Source of the DNA: Siphonodentalium dalli
Taxonomy: Eukaryota > Mollusca > Scaphopoda > Gadilida > Siphonodentaliidae
Reading direction: 5' to 3'
NCBI GenBank assembly: GCA_032622095.1
Contig: CP136067.1
Span: 127,073,030 to 127,137,029 of the forward strand
DNA: 64,000 nt
Positions 46,060 through 58,330 of this stretch are shown here, one piece after another. The position numbers and the translations under genes are program-made. The notes beneath the pieces are model-generated. The model saw only the letters and a program-made list of their open reading frames with translations. It was not told where the DNA came from and searched no databases. How positions within the stretch are numbered: position 1 is the stretch's first letter; each line of letters begins with the position of its first letter.

Positions 46060-48940
46060 ATTCAGTTATGACTGATACTAATTTCGACAATTCTAAAACA
46101 TGAATCGGCATGCCCTTTTGAGCCATAAAAAGAACAGAGCTACATGTTTGACAGTTAAAACTCAAATTTATGCACACGTATAAGTAAAATATCTCAATGG
46201 CATACTTTTTGGTAACATGTACGGCGTAAAATTGTCCAGTCACTTGTTAAAACAGTTTTTGTTTTAACAGGTGAATCCGTACATCATGACAATACAGTAC
46301 CAGTCAGAAGAAGTGGTATTTTTAGGTGCACCTTTATTGCCATATTGAGCGTGCTTAATTTAGAAAAAGGCGTGATTATAGCATACTACCAAAAATCTGT
46401 CGCGCTTATTATTGCAATATTGAACGCAAAATATTGCGATACTAAGCGCGCTAAATTTCAGAACCATCCGATAGTGTTATATTTATATTAGATAAATACT
46501 GTGCATATATTGTACATATAGAATTTACAACTATAATTATGTACATATCTAAAACATTGTCACTATTTATACAATAAACAATATAGAAGAAGCAATAATT
46601 TGATTTAAATGTCACAATTTTGAGCGCAAGATGTCGCAATAATAAGCGCAAAATATTGAGATATTAAGCGCAAAATATTTCAATAATATCACAAGCGAAA
46701 TTCTTATAAGCGTTTCCACTTGCAATATTATTGCGATATTGGCGCGAAAATAGCGCGCTTAATATACCATTTCTTTTGACTGATACTGTATATCAATAAC
46801 AGCTAGTTGGGATTGGAACCTTCAAGACAACAGCAGATCCCATAATAACTGTGCGCAATGACTTGGCGACAATGTTCTCCTGAAATTTTAAAGCATGATG
46901 CATCAAACGGTATACTGGTATCACAACCACTTAGTATCAATATCAGTGAGTCAGCCAAAGACAGTTTGATAAGAACATCCAACCAATAGTGCACTCCCGG
47001 TAAATTGTCGTAATAACTTGACGATAACATGGCGAATGATGACAAAGTCTCATATCTACGCGTTTCAATGAACATTGATGAACACAGGATGAATTGGTCC
47101 GTGTAATCGTAAAGTTGGAATTGTAGATATGTGATCATCCGCCACTGCGCGCCGTCAGTTCATTGTTTACGATGTTTTGTTGACACTGAAGCTCTTTTGA
47201 ATTACACTGGTGCATACAGTCCTCTTTTGTAAATGTACATGCATGTGCTTTGAAACAATCAGATTCAGAACACTGTCAACTGGATTGTCATCATTCTAAT
47301 AGTAATAGCTGCTCGTTGAGTCGTTGTTGTTATTATTGTCACTTTTGGTTGACATCGAAGCTTGCGTTAATTGTACCTGTATCCTCTTGTGTCAGTAAAT
47401 GTGCCAGTGTTTTGATACTAAGTCACAACACTGTCAATTTCAACATCATCACTGAGTCGAATGGAGTCAGATCGTGCCATGAATCGATTGGCATGAATCT
47501 CTGCTCTCTAATTTAGTTGAAATTGTCAATGATTAAGCCGATTTTCGCAGAATTGAAACTTGTCCGGTTATCAAAGGAACCGAAATCAGACGGTCTAAAC
47601 AACTGTCCACAATGGAAAAGGTTTCCCAAAAAACAAAAATTTGCGATTAAATATGCAACGCCAAATCAAAATGGCGAAAACATGATCTTAGTGCTAAAGC
47701 GGGAACTTGATACCGAATGAGAATTACGTACTCATCAATAGACGTACCGACCCGATTAACACAGAATGAATGCCGATATTATATACATATTAAATATCAG
47801 CAGAGTAAGATTCAGTCATACTGTATGGAGTCATTGCCGTATATAATATGGTCGCCGATAAATATACTATTGAATTTTGACGGCATGACATTGAATCACG
47901 AAAATATTTAATTTAGACAATTTGCACGGGCACATAAAATAATGGTAAAACACTGTCAAACTGATGAAACGGTATGGGACCGTCGATTATGACGGCCCGA
48001 ACCCGTCGAACCGACAGTCATTTCTAACAGTGTACGAGTAATACTAATTGCGACCATTCTATCTTGTGAATCGGGCATGCCCTTTTAAGACATAAAGGAA
48101 GAAAGATGCGCGTATCATAGTTAAAACTCAAATGTATGTACATGTAAAATTAAACAACATCTTAATGGAATACTTTTTGGAAACATATAATCCGTGAAAT
48201 TGTCCAGTCACCTGGAACCACCGTCTTTGTCTTAACATCACGACAATATATTGGAAACAACTTGTTTGGATTGAAACCTTCAAGTCTGTAATAACTATGC
48301 GTGATGACTTGGCGACAACGTTCTTCCATAGTCACACATTTTTCGATGAAATTTGACAGCGTGATACAAACTGTGTATACTAGTATCAAAACACTTAGCA
48401 TCCATCTCAGTGAGTCAGCCAACGATAGTTTGATAAGAACATCCAACCAATAGTGCACTATCGGTCCGTAAATAGTCGTAGTAACTGGGTGATAACATGA
48501 CGAATGGCGAAAATGTATCATATCCATACGTTTGAAAGAAATTAACGAACATGGGATGAATCTGTCCGTGTAATTGTAATAGTTGTACTCGTAAGTTGGA
48601 ATTGTATATATAATGGCATCAGTTCATTTTTTACCGTGTTGTTGTCGACTTCGAAGCTCTTGTGCATTACTCTGGTGTGTACAGTATATCCTCTCGTGTA
48701 GATGTACATGTATGTGCTTCGAAACTATCAGAACAATGTCAACTGCATTTAATGGTTATGTAAGAATAACTGGCAACAGTGTCAAGATTGTAAAAGTATT
48801 AGCTGTTACAGTATGTTGTTGTTGTTATTATCACTTTTGGTTGTCATCGAAGCCCCTGCGCAATTATCTAACACGTGTACATGTATACTGTTGTGTCAGT
48901 ACATGCATCTGTGTTTCGATAGTCACAGCACTGTCAATTG
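46060..48940. repeat. old tandem duplication, ~1.4 kb and ~0.9 kb copies
   Basis: 46060-47450 and 48035-48935 align collinearly. Shared marks include CATGCCCTTTT, AAATTGTCCAGTCAC, ATGACTTGGCGACAA, AGTTTGATAAGAACATCCAA (then CCAATAGTGCAC), GTGTAATTGTAA/GTGTAATCGTAA and TATTATCACTTTTGGTTG. Copy 1 is longer mainly because of a 494-bp MITE at 46295-46788 that copy 2 lacks. Minus-strand frames in the two copies share a stretch (VHYWLDVLIKLSLADSL) but then diverge by frameshift, so they do not look like genes. Confidence 0.85.
46295..46788. mobile_element. MITE, Tc1/mariner-pogo type, with empty-site evidence
   Basis: Terminal inverted repeats CAGTACCAGTCAGAAGAAGT (left) and, on the other strand, CAGTATCAGTCAAAAGAAAT (right) continue a few bases more. 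TA flanks both ends (46293-46294, 46789-46790). CAGT ends with a TA target fit the Tc1/mariner/pogo group. The body is a mixture of GCGCAAAATATTG and GCAATATTATTGCG blocks on both strands. The paralogous copy of this region has a single TA at 48247-48248 and no insertion, which fixes the ends. There is no ORF. Confidence 0.9.
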
Positions 48941-48956
48941 CAAGTGGGCATACATG

Positions 48957-49890
48957 TATAGCGACAGCTTGTGCCACTAAATTCTCTAACTATACGAAAT
49001 GTCCTTCAAAATTTGTCAATTTCTTATTTGCCATCCCCAGGATATCTGGAGGTGGTCAACCGAGGGTCAGCTAGGCACAGTTTTCGGTAGGGCTGGTAGG
49101 AATCGTCATTATGTGGGCATATAGCGACAGCTTGTGCCACTAAATACTCCCAACTATACAAACTTTCCTTCAAAATTGGTCGATTTCTTATTTGCCATCC
49201 CCCAGGATATCTGGAGGCGGTCAACCGAGGGTCAACTGGGGCCAGTTTTCGGTAAGGCGGGTAGGAATCGTGATTATGTGGCATATAGCGACAGCTTGTG
49301 CTACTAAATACTCTAAGAAATTTCCTTTAAAATGGGTCCAATTCTTATTTGCCATCCCCCGAGATATATGGAGTGGTCAACAGAGGGTCAACTGGGCCCA
49401 GTTTTCGATAAGGCGGATAGGAATCATGACTATGTGGGCATATAGCGACAGCTTGTTCCTCTAAATACTCTATAAGTATACGAAATTTCCTTCATAATTG
49501 GTCGATTTCTTATTTGCCTACCCAATATATCTGGAGTGGTCAACCGAGGGTCAATTAGGACCAATTTTCGGTAAGGCGGGTAGGAATCGTGATTATTTGG
49601 GCATCTACATGTAGCAATAGTTTGTGCCACTAAATACTCGAACTATACTAAATTTCCTTCAAAATTTGTCGATTTCTTATTTGCCATCCCCGCAAATATC
49701 TGGAGGTGGTCAACGGAGTGTCAACCGGGCCCAGTTTTCGGTAAGGCGGATAGGAGTCGTGATTATGTGGGCATATAGCGACAGCTTGTGCAACTAAATA
49801 CCCTAACTATACGAAATTTCCTTCAAAATTTGTCGATATGTTAAATAACATCCCCCATGATATCTGGATCTGGTCAACCGAGGGTCAACT
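48957..49890. repeat. ~165-bp tandem array, about six copies
   Basis: The unit runs from ATAGCGACAGCTTGTGCC through TTTCCTTCAAAATT, GATTTCTTATTTGCCATCCC, ATATCTGGAGG, GGTCAACCGAGGGTCAACT and TTTTCGGTAAGGCGGGTAGG to GATTATGTGGGCAT. Starts lie at about 48957, 49121, 49283, 49441, 49609 and 49776. Frames within it (for example minus 49024-49284) repeat with the array and are not genes. Confidence 0.92.
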
Positions 49891-49891
49891 A

Positions 49892-50958
49892 CGGGGGGGG
49901 GTAACAAAACATTTGCAGGAAGGTATGCCGTTTTTTTTGCATCTAGCATTTTCGGGGACCCACCAGCCGCAAACCTGCAAAAAAAAAAAGTTTTACTCCC
50001 AATTTTTGTTACACTCACCCCCCAAATTTCACTAAATTTGATGTAAAACAGCATAAAACAATACTGATATCACTCATATGACTGGGCCATGATCTCAATT
50101 ACTCCAAATAATAGTTTAACCTGTTTCAGAAGCTCTTTTAATTGAACAAGAAATGTTTTATAAATTGCTGATAATCTGTAAACCTAGGTCAGTATGCAGG
50201 ATTCACATAATTCCATAAATTCTAACTATTTCCTGATTAGTCTGTCAACCAGCTGCAGCCCATTATCTAACATATTCCATACCACTTTTGTTAGTCTACT
50301 GGAGCAACTTCTATTTTACCAAACTTGCTGAAACAGGCTGCCTTCGGAAGCCTACATTCAGCGTCGGTGAGACATGTGGTCCCCTTTGTGGGACTTCCGA
50401 TACATTTTGATATTAGACGGAGCCGTTATTCAGCGGCGGCCGCTTTGTGCGCTTCAAACACATTTTGATAGTTGAAACATTTTGATTTATATATATCGTT
50501 TTAAATAAAAAATTTGTTAGATTTAACTCCTTGCACAATTTAACAAAACCAATTTTATTTTATTTGTTTAATTCAAAATTTTGAATAAAAAAACTAACGC
50601 CGTTATAACATCCGCCAGGGTACCCCGAGTCACCACACCAAATTTGGTTGAACTCGCGTTCTGACAGGGGTCTGACCGAAAAATCCCGAGAGATCCTACT
50701 AATTTATATATATAGGTGACAGGCAGTCACAGTACAATACCAGGCTTGGATAATTTAGGTCTTGTGTGAGATCATCTGAGTTGATAGAGATGCAAATAGT
50801 TCACTGATTAGCTTGATGCACTGATGGCAGTTATATTCTAGTCACACAATGTCTTTAGTAAAAAATTTGCACGAGGTTGTAAAAAACGTGTTTTTGCCCC
50901 TCGTGTCACCCACCCACCGGCATACATTCCTGAAAAATTGTTATTACCCCCCCCCCCC
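49892..50958. mobile_element. possible element with G-tract inverted ends
   Basis: The left end CGGGGGGGGGTAACAAAAC, with CAGGAAGGTATGCC following, is mirrored by the right end GGCATACATTCCTG...TTATTACCCCCCCCCCCC. Both ends are flanked by TA. It lies where the ~165-bp array breaks off inside a unit. The interior (1.07 kb) has a poly(A) run near 49980 and no ORF. The family is not recognised. The homopolymer could exaggerate the match, but the adjacent ~20 bases also match. Confidence 0.45.
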
Positions 50959-51154
50959 TACCCTTGATTGACAACATAGTTGTCATGGTCTTCCATTTAT
51001 TCTCATAATCATCGTCACCGTCATGGTCATCATCATACAATCCAGGCATAGTCATAATAATAATAATAATCATAATAATAATAATAACTAGAATGTTAAA
51101 ATTATGGCCTGCAGAATTTTGATACTTCCATGCATATTTCCCATCCCCAATCCC

Positions 51155-51510
51155 CATCTAACCATTAACCCTCTACCCATCCCTATCCAAACATTATACA
51201 TAAACCACTCCATAACCCTAATATTTAGATAAGTACAAACTTAATCGTAGCCAATCAATAATCATAATACTTTGCATAGCCCTATCCACAGCACTAAGCC
51301 CTAACCCAATAAAATACCCTGATCATATTCATTACATCCCTGCAAACCATATACATTGCCATAACTCTTTCGATAAGCCTTGTCATACATACAAGCCTAA
51401 CCAGAACCAAATCCTTTGCATAAACCCGATCCTACCCATAACCTTAAACCTAAACATAAACTTGATCTACACGTAACTGTAACCCTGTCCTTAAACTAAA
51501 ATGTGCATTA
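51155..51510. repeat. degenerate CCCTAA-like (telomere-type) sequence
   Basis: The plus strand is C-rich and G-poor, with frequent AACCCT, CCCTAA, CCCTAACCC and CCATAACCC variants. This looks like a strongly mutated (CCCTAA)n tract, the C-strand of the common animal telomere repeat. No long perfect run remains. Confidence 0.4.
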
Positions 51511-51512
51511 TC

Positions 51513-51713
51513 TCTTTGTAAACATGTATCATACAGTTATCGGTGTACAAAATATTAGATATGAGTCGAAGACTCCTGTTCGGAAATGCTTCTATCGGTT
51601 AATATTTATTTTATTTTGAATACCTTCTGGTCTAAACAGGTGTGGTTGTTTAGCTAACGAACAATCATGGTTACTTTTACCAGTGACCAGACATTTTGTT
51701 GTGTAGTTTTGTA
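51513..51713 (+). repeat. dispersed ~200-bp repeat, copy 2
   Basis: Same family and orientation as 6735-6935, with CGGAAATGCTTCTATCGGTT and GGTGTGGTTGTTTAGCTAAC kept. Confidence 0.65.
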
Positions 51714-51784
51714 AAACCATGGAAGTATAATAATAAATAATAATGGACAAAAATAAATAATTCAATATCAATATACTTACATGG

Positions 51785-53100
51785 TAAAACCATGGAAGTA
51801 TAATTATCATCATCATCATTAGCATCACCATCATCGCCAGCATCACCATCATCGTCACCATCATCTGCATCAGCAACAACAGCATGACCGTTAGCATTTT
51901 GATATAATCCTAATTATAGTAACAATAATAATCATCATCATCGTGGCCATCACCACCATTACCATCCTCGTCATAATATTCGTCGTCGGTAACATCATAA
52001 TCACCGCCGACACCATCATTATCATCGTTATCATCATCATTAGATTCATCAGAATATTCACCATCATTATCTCCAGCATTATCATAATAATAATCATCAT
52101 CATCATCATCGTCATCGTCATCATTATCATCACCATCAGTATCGCCAGCGTTACCATAATCATCATCATCGTCATCATCATCATTAACATCATCGTAATT
52201 AAAATCAGTATCGCCATCAGCACCAACATCATCACCACCATCATCACCATATATATTATTATCACCATAATTATAATCATCATCATCGTCGTCGTCGTCA
52301 GCATCATCATCATCTCATCATCATCAGCATTACCACCACCATGTGCATTATTATCAGCATCATTATCGCCATCATCATCATCATCATCATCGTCATCATC
52401 TTCATTATTATTATTATCGTCATCATCGTCATCATCATCATCGCATTGTCATCATCATCATAAACATGATCATACTTATCAATATCATCGTCATCGTCGC
52501 CACCATGACAATCGTCGTCACCATCAATGTCATCATCATGATCACCGTCATCATCATCATCGCCATAATTAGCATCGTCATCATTATCATCGTCACCATC
52601 ACAATCGTCACCATCGCCATCGTCGTCGTCGTCATCATCAGTAATCAACATCGCCATCATCATCAGCATCGTCATCATCAGCATCGTCATCATTATCATC
52701 GTCATCATCATGATCATCATCATTATAATTATGAACATAATTAGTATTATCGTCATAATCTCCACCATCATCGCCGTCATCATCATCGTCGTCGTCGACA
52801 CCACCATCATCGTCATTATCGTCATTGCCGTTGTCGTCGTCGTCACCATCATCATTATCATCATTGTCATCATCATCTGAACGTCATAAATATCATCATC
52901 ACTAACATCGTAATCTCCATCATTATCATCATCACTATGATAACTGGCATCGTCATCCCTAGCATCATCATTATTATCATAATCATAATCATCATCATCA
53001 TCATTATCATCACCATCATCATCATCCTCATCATCATTCTAATTATTATCGTCGTCAACATCCTCACCATTATTATCATCATTATCATAATTATCAAGAC
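51785..53100. repeat. 1.3-kb CAT/CGT/ATT trinucleotide array
   Basis: An almost unbroken run of CAT, CGT, ATT, CAC and ACC triplets (top strand G-poor). The array keeps triplet phase over long distances, so Asp-, His-, Met- or Ile-rich frames of up to 209 codons stay open on both strands. None has a start context, domain or splice site that would make it a gene. Confidence 0.92.
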
Positions 53101-53109
53101 AGGTACTCT

Positions 53110-54360
53110 GATGAACCAAACATTGAGGTGCTATGCATAGTACGTAGATATTTGGTACTACAGAGGACCAACTATATAGGTACTATGTGGAGAACATGGC
53201 CAGGTACTAAGCACTCTAAATTACGGAAAATGTCCGACGGCAAATTTAACAATGTGGTATGTTAGATTCCAAATGATGCCACGGCGTTTAGACATCGAAT
53301 TAAGTACAAAACCCCGGTCATACTTGATATCGGTGTCAATTACAATTACAACTGGCACAGTTCATAGCAAGACTAATTACGATGATTAATAATTGTATAA
53401 TCAGTAAACGTTCGTTTCAAATCTTACAACTTTCATAAAACAAATTCCACTAACATTTCAGCCTGACACATCTATACTCTAAAAGTAGATATGCCATTGA
53501 TATATAAATCATTCTCATGTCGTGTTTAGCCTTTCCCAAATTTCGCGACCATTTTATTCGACCAAAGGAATCTGACCGGGTGTGAAAACAGCGAGGGTTG
53601 GGGAGGGTTAGGGTTAACAAAATAATATGTATCGGAGTTTGGAGTGTGGCATATTATCAAGATATCATTGCAGTTTGTTCGAGTGAGTGTGTCTGTGGTG
53701 CGTCTGATTTCAAGAATGTACAAATATCTTAATATTTGGGAAATAACATTGATAATGAAGTCCATAAATACAATTCATCTACTGACTGTATGATAACATT
53801 TCACATTAAGGTATGCAATTATGTATTTGGTAGCAACATCTCTCTGTTTTTCAATTTCCAGGAGCAAATCAAGCCACATACTGACCTAGTTGTGCGTAAT
53901 AATATATAGTGTAAACAATATTTTATTTCTCAAGTAGGCACATAACTGCAAATATAACATACACAAAAAGACATAAGAGATAAAGGAATCTGGCAGTAAT
54001 CCTAGGCTTATTCGTGGCCATTTCCGCGATACTAATTGCTTCATAATGTTTTGGTCTCGAGTGATGAATTGTCCGCTCCACTAACACCCGCGAGCATATC
54101 CGTGACTGATCGCTGCATGTCCGACCCCCGCATTACATAATTTTGCTGTGAGAGCGCTCTTATTTGTTTTTACTACTTTTTTGATGAGATATGTATATCA
54201 GTTAGTGATGGTACTCAGTTAAATCGTTTGGTTCTGTTTATGAACTTTTGGAGTGACATGAACATGACTGAATTTTCACTGCACGTTACGTTAACCGATC
54301 CATTAACAAAGTGTTCACAGTTAGTGTCATATTAGGACCCACAACACAGTGATCTCTCAC
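53110..54360. other. gene-free stretch
   Basis: No gene, array or element ends seen. It is the left flank of the LINE copy at 54361. Confidence 0.45.
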
Positions 54361-57240
54361 TTTTTCTTTTTGTAAAACGGACAATGAAGTAAAACATGTT
54401 CGGCGGTCTCCAGTTCCGCACAATCGCAGAATGGATTATTATTTAGGTGATTACAAAACAGGTCATATTTCAAGTTACTGCAATAGGTTCTCAGACGACA
54501 GTGGTAGATTTTACTTGCTCTTGTAAACGTTACGTAACGATATGACGGTATAGTATTACGATCTCTAGATATATATCTCTTGCATTCTGAAAATGAGTGG
54601 AAGGCTGTTCCATATTTTGCGGTAGTTGGCAGGAATGAATTTTCATATCTTGTCACAAGAAAACGGGGCCACTTGAGGCCTTTTTGTCTGAAGTCGTAAT
54701 CAGTTTGGCTTCCAGATACCGGAGGGACAATTGTATATAAGTAAGGAGGCGTGTCTCGCGTAAGCATTTTGAATAATTGAATAAGTTAACTTTTTCTCTT
54801 CTGCTCGAAAGTGTGTCCCAGTCGGTTTCTCGTAATAACGATTCCTTACTACCGCTTCTAGGCTTCGTATTGGATGTTTCCAGATGTTTTGAATCCTCAT
54901 CTGTACAATCATCCCACATTGAGGAAGCATATTCCATTACTGGATGGATGTATGATAAGTATATTCGTTCCAGAGTTCCCCTGTCCAAAATGAATTTATA
55001 CTTCCTCAGTATATACAGTCGACTTGCAGCTAGATTTTCAATATCAGTTATATGATAATGCCAGGTACCATCCCCACTAAAAGTTAGACCAACGTGCTTA
55101 TGTGTTTCAATTTCTTCAACATTCTGCCCATCTAAAGTGGTGGGTGGTCGATTTGGTTTAACATGATATCAGAAGTGTCTCTGCTTTGATGGGATTGAAT
55201 TTAACTTGCCATTTTTTCGACCACTCGAATATCAACCTGATGTCGTTGTTAATAACTTCTACGACCAACATGGGGTCATCAGTCGAAAGATATACATCTA
55301 GATACGTGTCGTCAGCAGAAAGCCTTATATTGCTCGTCACATTTTCTACAATGTCGATAATGTAGACGAAAAATAGAAGAGGGCCAAGTATGATAGCTGG
55401 GGCCCACCAGCTGAGACACACTTCCAGCTTCAATTGGAACTTGAAACAATTACTCGCTGCTATCTATTATCTAAATACTTTTCCAGAAGATCGTATGTGG
55501 CGCCGATATTTCCAATATTTTTGAGTTTAAACATAAGGCCGCGATGCCATACCTTAGCAAAGCCTTGCTAACATCGCAAATCAAACTTCTAACGTCTTTA
55601 ACGCTACGCTACCAAATGAAGATATTATGTAATGATAGACGTCAGTTAACTGAACGACTGTGCTGGTTGTTGGTTGGTTGTTGGTTCTGAGGTATTTATT
55701 CATGTGAGAGTAGATACGTTTTTCGAAAATTTATGACAAACAACAGAGTTCACTAGAGTTCACTAGAGTCGTCTTTCTTATAAATGGGACAGACATTTGC
55801 ATTTTTCCATTCGGATGGGAAGAATGATTTTCCAATTAGTTCATTTAAACCAAATGTCAGTGGGCCAGCTAGGGAGGATGTGCAGCGTTTCAATATTCGT
55901 GGGCTCCTTTCATCGGGACCACTAACTTTCGCCGATTCTACACTTATCAGTGACTTATATATTTCTTCACGCGTAATAACAAATGAATCGAGTCTGGATT
56001 ATGTTTTATATACAAAGGGTGGTAAGTCAATTATGTTTTCATTGGGAAGAGATTATATCGAAGCGAAATAATTATTAAACATCTCAACTTTCGACGCGTT
56101 ATCATTGAAGTGCTGGTATACTTTTGTATCGGGGTCCTTCAGTAGGTTTATAGTCTTCCACCAGATAGACGATTCAGTAAGGCAGTGTTTTTAGTACAGA
56201 CCGGGTTTATGTTTTGCTTGACAGTCTTCTTATGCACGATAAAACATCGTTTCTCTTAGTCTTATATTTTGCCAAATCTTTGTCGTTTTTATTTCGTTTT
56301 TGCATTTGAATAAAGGCGACGTCTTCGAATTTGGCATGTCATCCAGGTGGGCTCATCGTATCGTATAGTAGCAATTGTGTTCGGTTTGTTTTGAAGCTAA
56401 TTTCGATAATTTCTTTGTAGGAGGTGTACTTCATATTCGTGTATAGTCTATTTTAGACAGATCCAATTTATAGTTCCATTGTTCGAGTTCGTTGTTCATT
56501 GCAGTAAAGTCTGCAGCATCGTAGTTCCAGACTCTCCGTTTGATGGACACGACTCGATTTTACATTATTTAAACTTAATGTTACTATTATGGGACAGTGC
56601 AAGCGAGTCACCTCAACCAAAAAAGTATCTAAAACTTTCCATGATTCGACAAGATGTAGTTTATTTGTCATAAATAAGTCAAGGAGAGAGAGGTCTCGGT
56701 AAAATATGTCTGGTCTTTGATAATTTGTTTTAATCCAAGTTTCTGTCGAATATATCTTGCCGTTGTTGTCTCTTTTTCTAAAACATTGGAGTTAAAATGT
56801 CCAGTGACCACCACCTGTGATAGGATTGTGTCGTTCGTTGACATATCGATCGATGACAATATATTTGACCAAAAACAGGTTGGCGACTCGTATTCCATAA
56901 AAAAGTTCTGGTGTGGGGGTTTACTACCTCAATCCATGCACATTATATACCGGTTATTTCTAAGTCCCTGCGTCATTTAAAATATAGTGAGTTAGATATA
57001 TATACAGCGATACCACCTCCATGATATGTACGGTTAAGTCTCTCGGGTGCGTAGACACCAGGAATAAGAATTTCGGAGTCTTGTATTTCGTCTGTAACAA
57101 CATTTCTTCGTATTACCAGGTGGACGGTAAGACATACAGTGGTACACAAATAAAAACAGCACACATTTGTCAATATTTGTCAATTCCCCATCGGATATTC
57201 ACATGGGTGATTACTGGTTTACCATTAATATATAATTGAG
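54361..57240 (-). pseudogene. APE-type LINE, copy A (endonuclease + RT)
   Basis: Read on the minus strand from about 57240. Endonuclease: ITHVNIR, then ILIPGVYAPERLNRTYHGGG and IAVYIS, then VVVTGHFNSN (GDFN mutated to GHFN), KQIIKDQTYF and TNKLHLVES. RT: SLAGPLTFGLNELIGKSFFP with SEWKNANVCPIYKKDD (55790-56000), CDVSKALLRYG (motif A region, ~55590), ILGPLLFFVYIIDIVENV and SADDTYLDVYLS (FADD mutated to SADD, 55310), then LERIYLSYIHPVMEYASSMW. The C-terminus has LRTYCSNLKYDLFCNHL and CDCAELETAEHVLLHCPFY, then an A-rich tail at 54361-54377. Stops and frameshifts are present throughout, so it is dead. It lies in the intron of gene 2 on the opposite strand. Confidence 0.9.
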
Positions 57241-57452
57241 CTGTGTTTTGACTGCCTGCTATTAATGGCTCTATATAGCGTCCTGTCTGCCCGTCCATCA
57301 TTACTTATATAGGCCCCCATGGAGCCGTTTAAGATGAAAAGAGTTTTTCTCTCAATTAATCGGGAATCTGTTTGTCAGTAGAATAGATGTCTGTACTCTT
57401 GCGAATATATCATCACCCTGATCTATTGGTAATGACTGTGATAATTTAATAG

Positions 57453-57758
57453 CAATACCAGCAGTAACACCAGCACCAGCGACACCACCAGCAATAACAA
57501 TATCAGCACCAACAACTACAACAATAACAACACCACCAGTAGCGACAACGCCATCAGCAGCAACATCACCAGCAGCAACGACATCATCAGTATCAATAAC
57601 ATCAGCGTCAGCAACAGCAACATCACCAACAACACCCCAAGCAACAACACCAGCAGCAGTAACAACAGTAACAACACCAGCAACACCAGTAGCAAGAACA
57701 ACACCTACAACAACGACGACCACAACAACCACAACAACGAAATCGGTGACTAAACCGC
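57453..57758 (+). CDS. mucin-like Thr/Pro/Ala/Ser-rich exon, copy A
   Basis: Between an AATTTAATAG acceptor (ends 57452) and a GTAAGT donor (57759) the frame codes 102 residues made almost only of Thr, Pro, Ala, Ser and Val, ending TTTTTTTTTTKSVTKPR. Such stretches carry dense O-glycosylation in mucin stalks. Start and end phases are both 1, and the phase matches the donor of the exon at 42579-42840, so joining keeps the frame. The next upstream in-frame stop is at about 57418, just before the acceptor. The acceptor has a weak pyrimidine tract. The alternative is an ACA/GCA/CCA simple repeat with a chance donor. The Val-rich minus-strand frame is its antisense. Confidence 0.55.
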
Positions 57759-58109
57759 GTAAGTGTGTTTAATGGTATGGTTTATTGGTTTAGAGTAAGA
57801 TAACCACAAAAAGCACATAGCACAGCGCAAAAACACAATTGTAAGAATAGAACAAATCGAAACGAAAACAGGACGAACTAATCCACATGGAAATTTCAAT
57901 TGCTATACATGTATAATAACTTTCATCTGTATGTTTGTCTGTTGTAAATAAGTTATAATTATTTTCGCGACAGGCGGTTACCCAACCTCTCATTGTTTAA
58001 CGCTATTTTAAAGTGGCGGAGACAGTCTGATGTTACTCAAAATACTAATACAAAATGTTGAATAACTCATCTTGTCCGACCAATGCAAGTTCGATGTCTG
58101 CAGCTTTAA

Positions 58110-58330
58110 CCCTTTCCATACTAACTTTTACGAGTAGTTAACACTTAGGGACTTAGTTCATTAAACGACCATATGTAGTTTGCTGAACATATTTTCTATA
58201 ACATCTCCGACCAATATGATTCTATATTGTCTGGCGTATGTTTATATTTTCTGACAACCCACCAACTGAATGCCAATCCAAATGTATAATTTTGTAACTG
58301 ATTGTGAAAGTCCGTTTAGTGTATAAAGGG
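58110..58330. mobile_element. piggyBac-like MITE, copy A
   Basis: CCCTTTCCATACTAAC on the left is mirrored on the other strand by CCCTTTATACACTAAAC at the right, flanked by TTAA on both sides (58106-58109, 58331-58334). 221 bp, no ORF. It also occurs in the duplicated block at 63667-63890. Its ends resemble those of the 38321-38711 element over the first six bases only. Confidence 0.7.

Larger units (their letters stand above)
42841..57452 (+). other. putative first intron of gene 2
   Basis: If the mucin-like exon at 57453 is the next exon, the intron is about 14.6 kb. It consists largely of duplications, microsatellites, two MITE-like insertions and a LINE on the opposite strand. Stretches 42850-43310, 43650-44640 and 53110-54360 show no gene or array. 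I found no further exon that I can support, but a short one could be missed. Confidence 0.45.

Noticed and set aside
46803-48527. Related minus-strand frames at 46803-47138 and 48162-48527 sharing VHYWLDVLIKLSLADSL
   Set aside because: The similarity is from the DNA duplication; the frames shift relative to each other after that stretch, so no protein constraint is seen.
48957-49890. Repeated PPYRKL / DPRLT peptide frames on the minus strand
   Set aside because: They repeat with the ~165-bp DNA array, whose unit length is not kept as a multiple of three.
51891-52876. Long Met/Ile/Asp/His-rich frames on both strands (up to 209 codons)
   Set aside because: They follow from the CAT/CGT/ATT triplet array; no start context, domain or splice signals.
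57352-57732. Val/Ala-rich minus-strand frames here and at 62912-63289
   Set aside because: Antisense of the Thr/Pro-rich exons; the plus frame has splice sites with matching phase.
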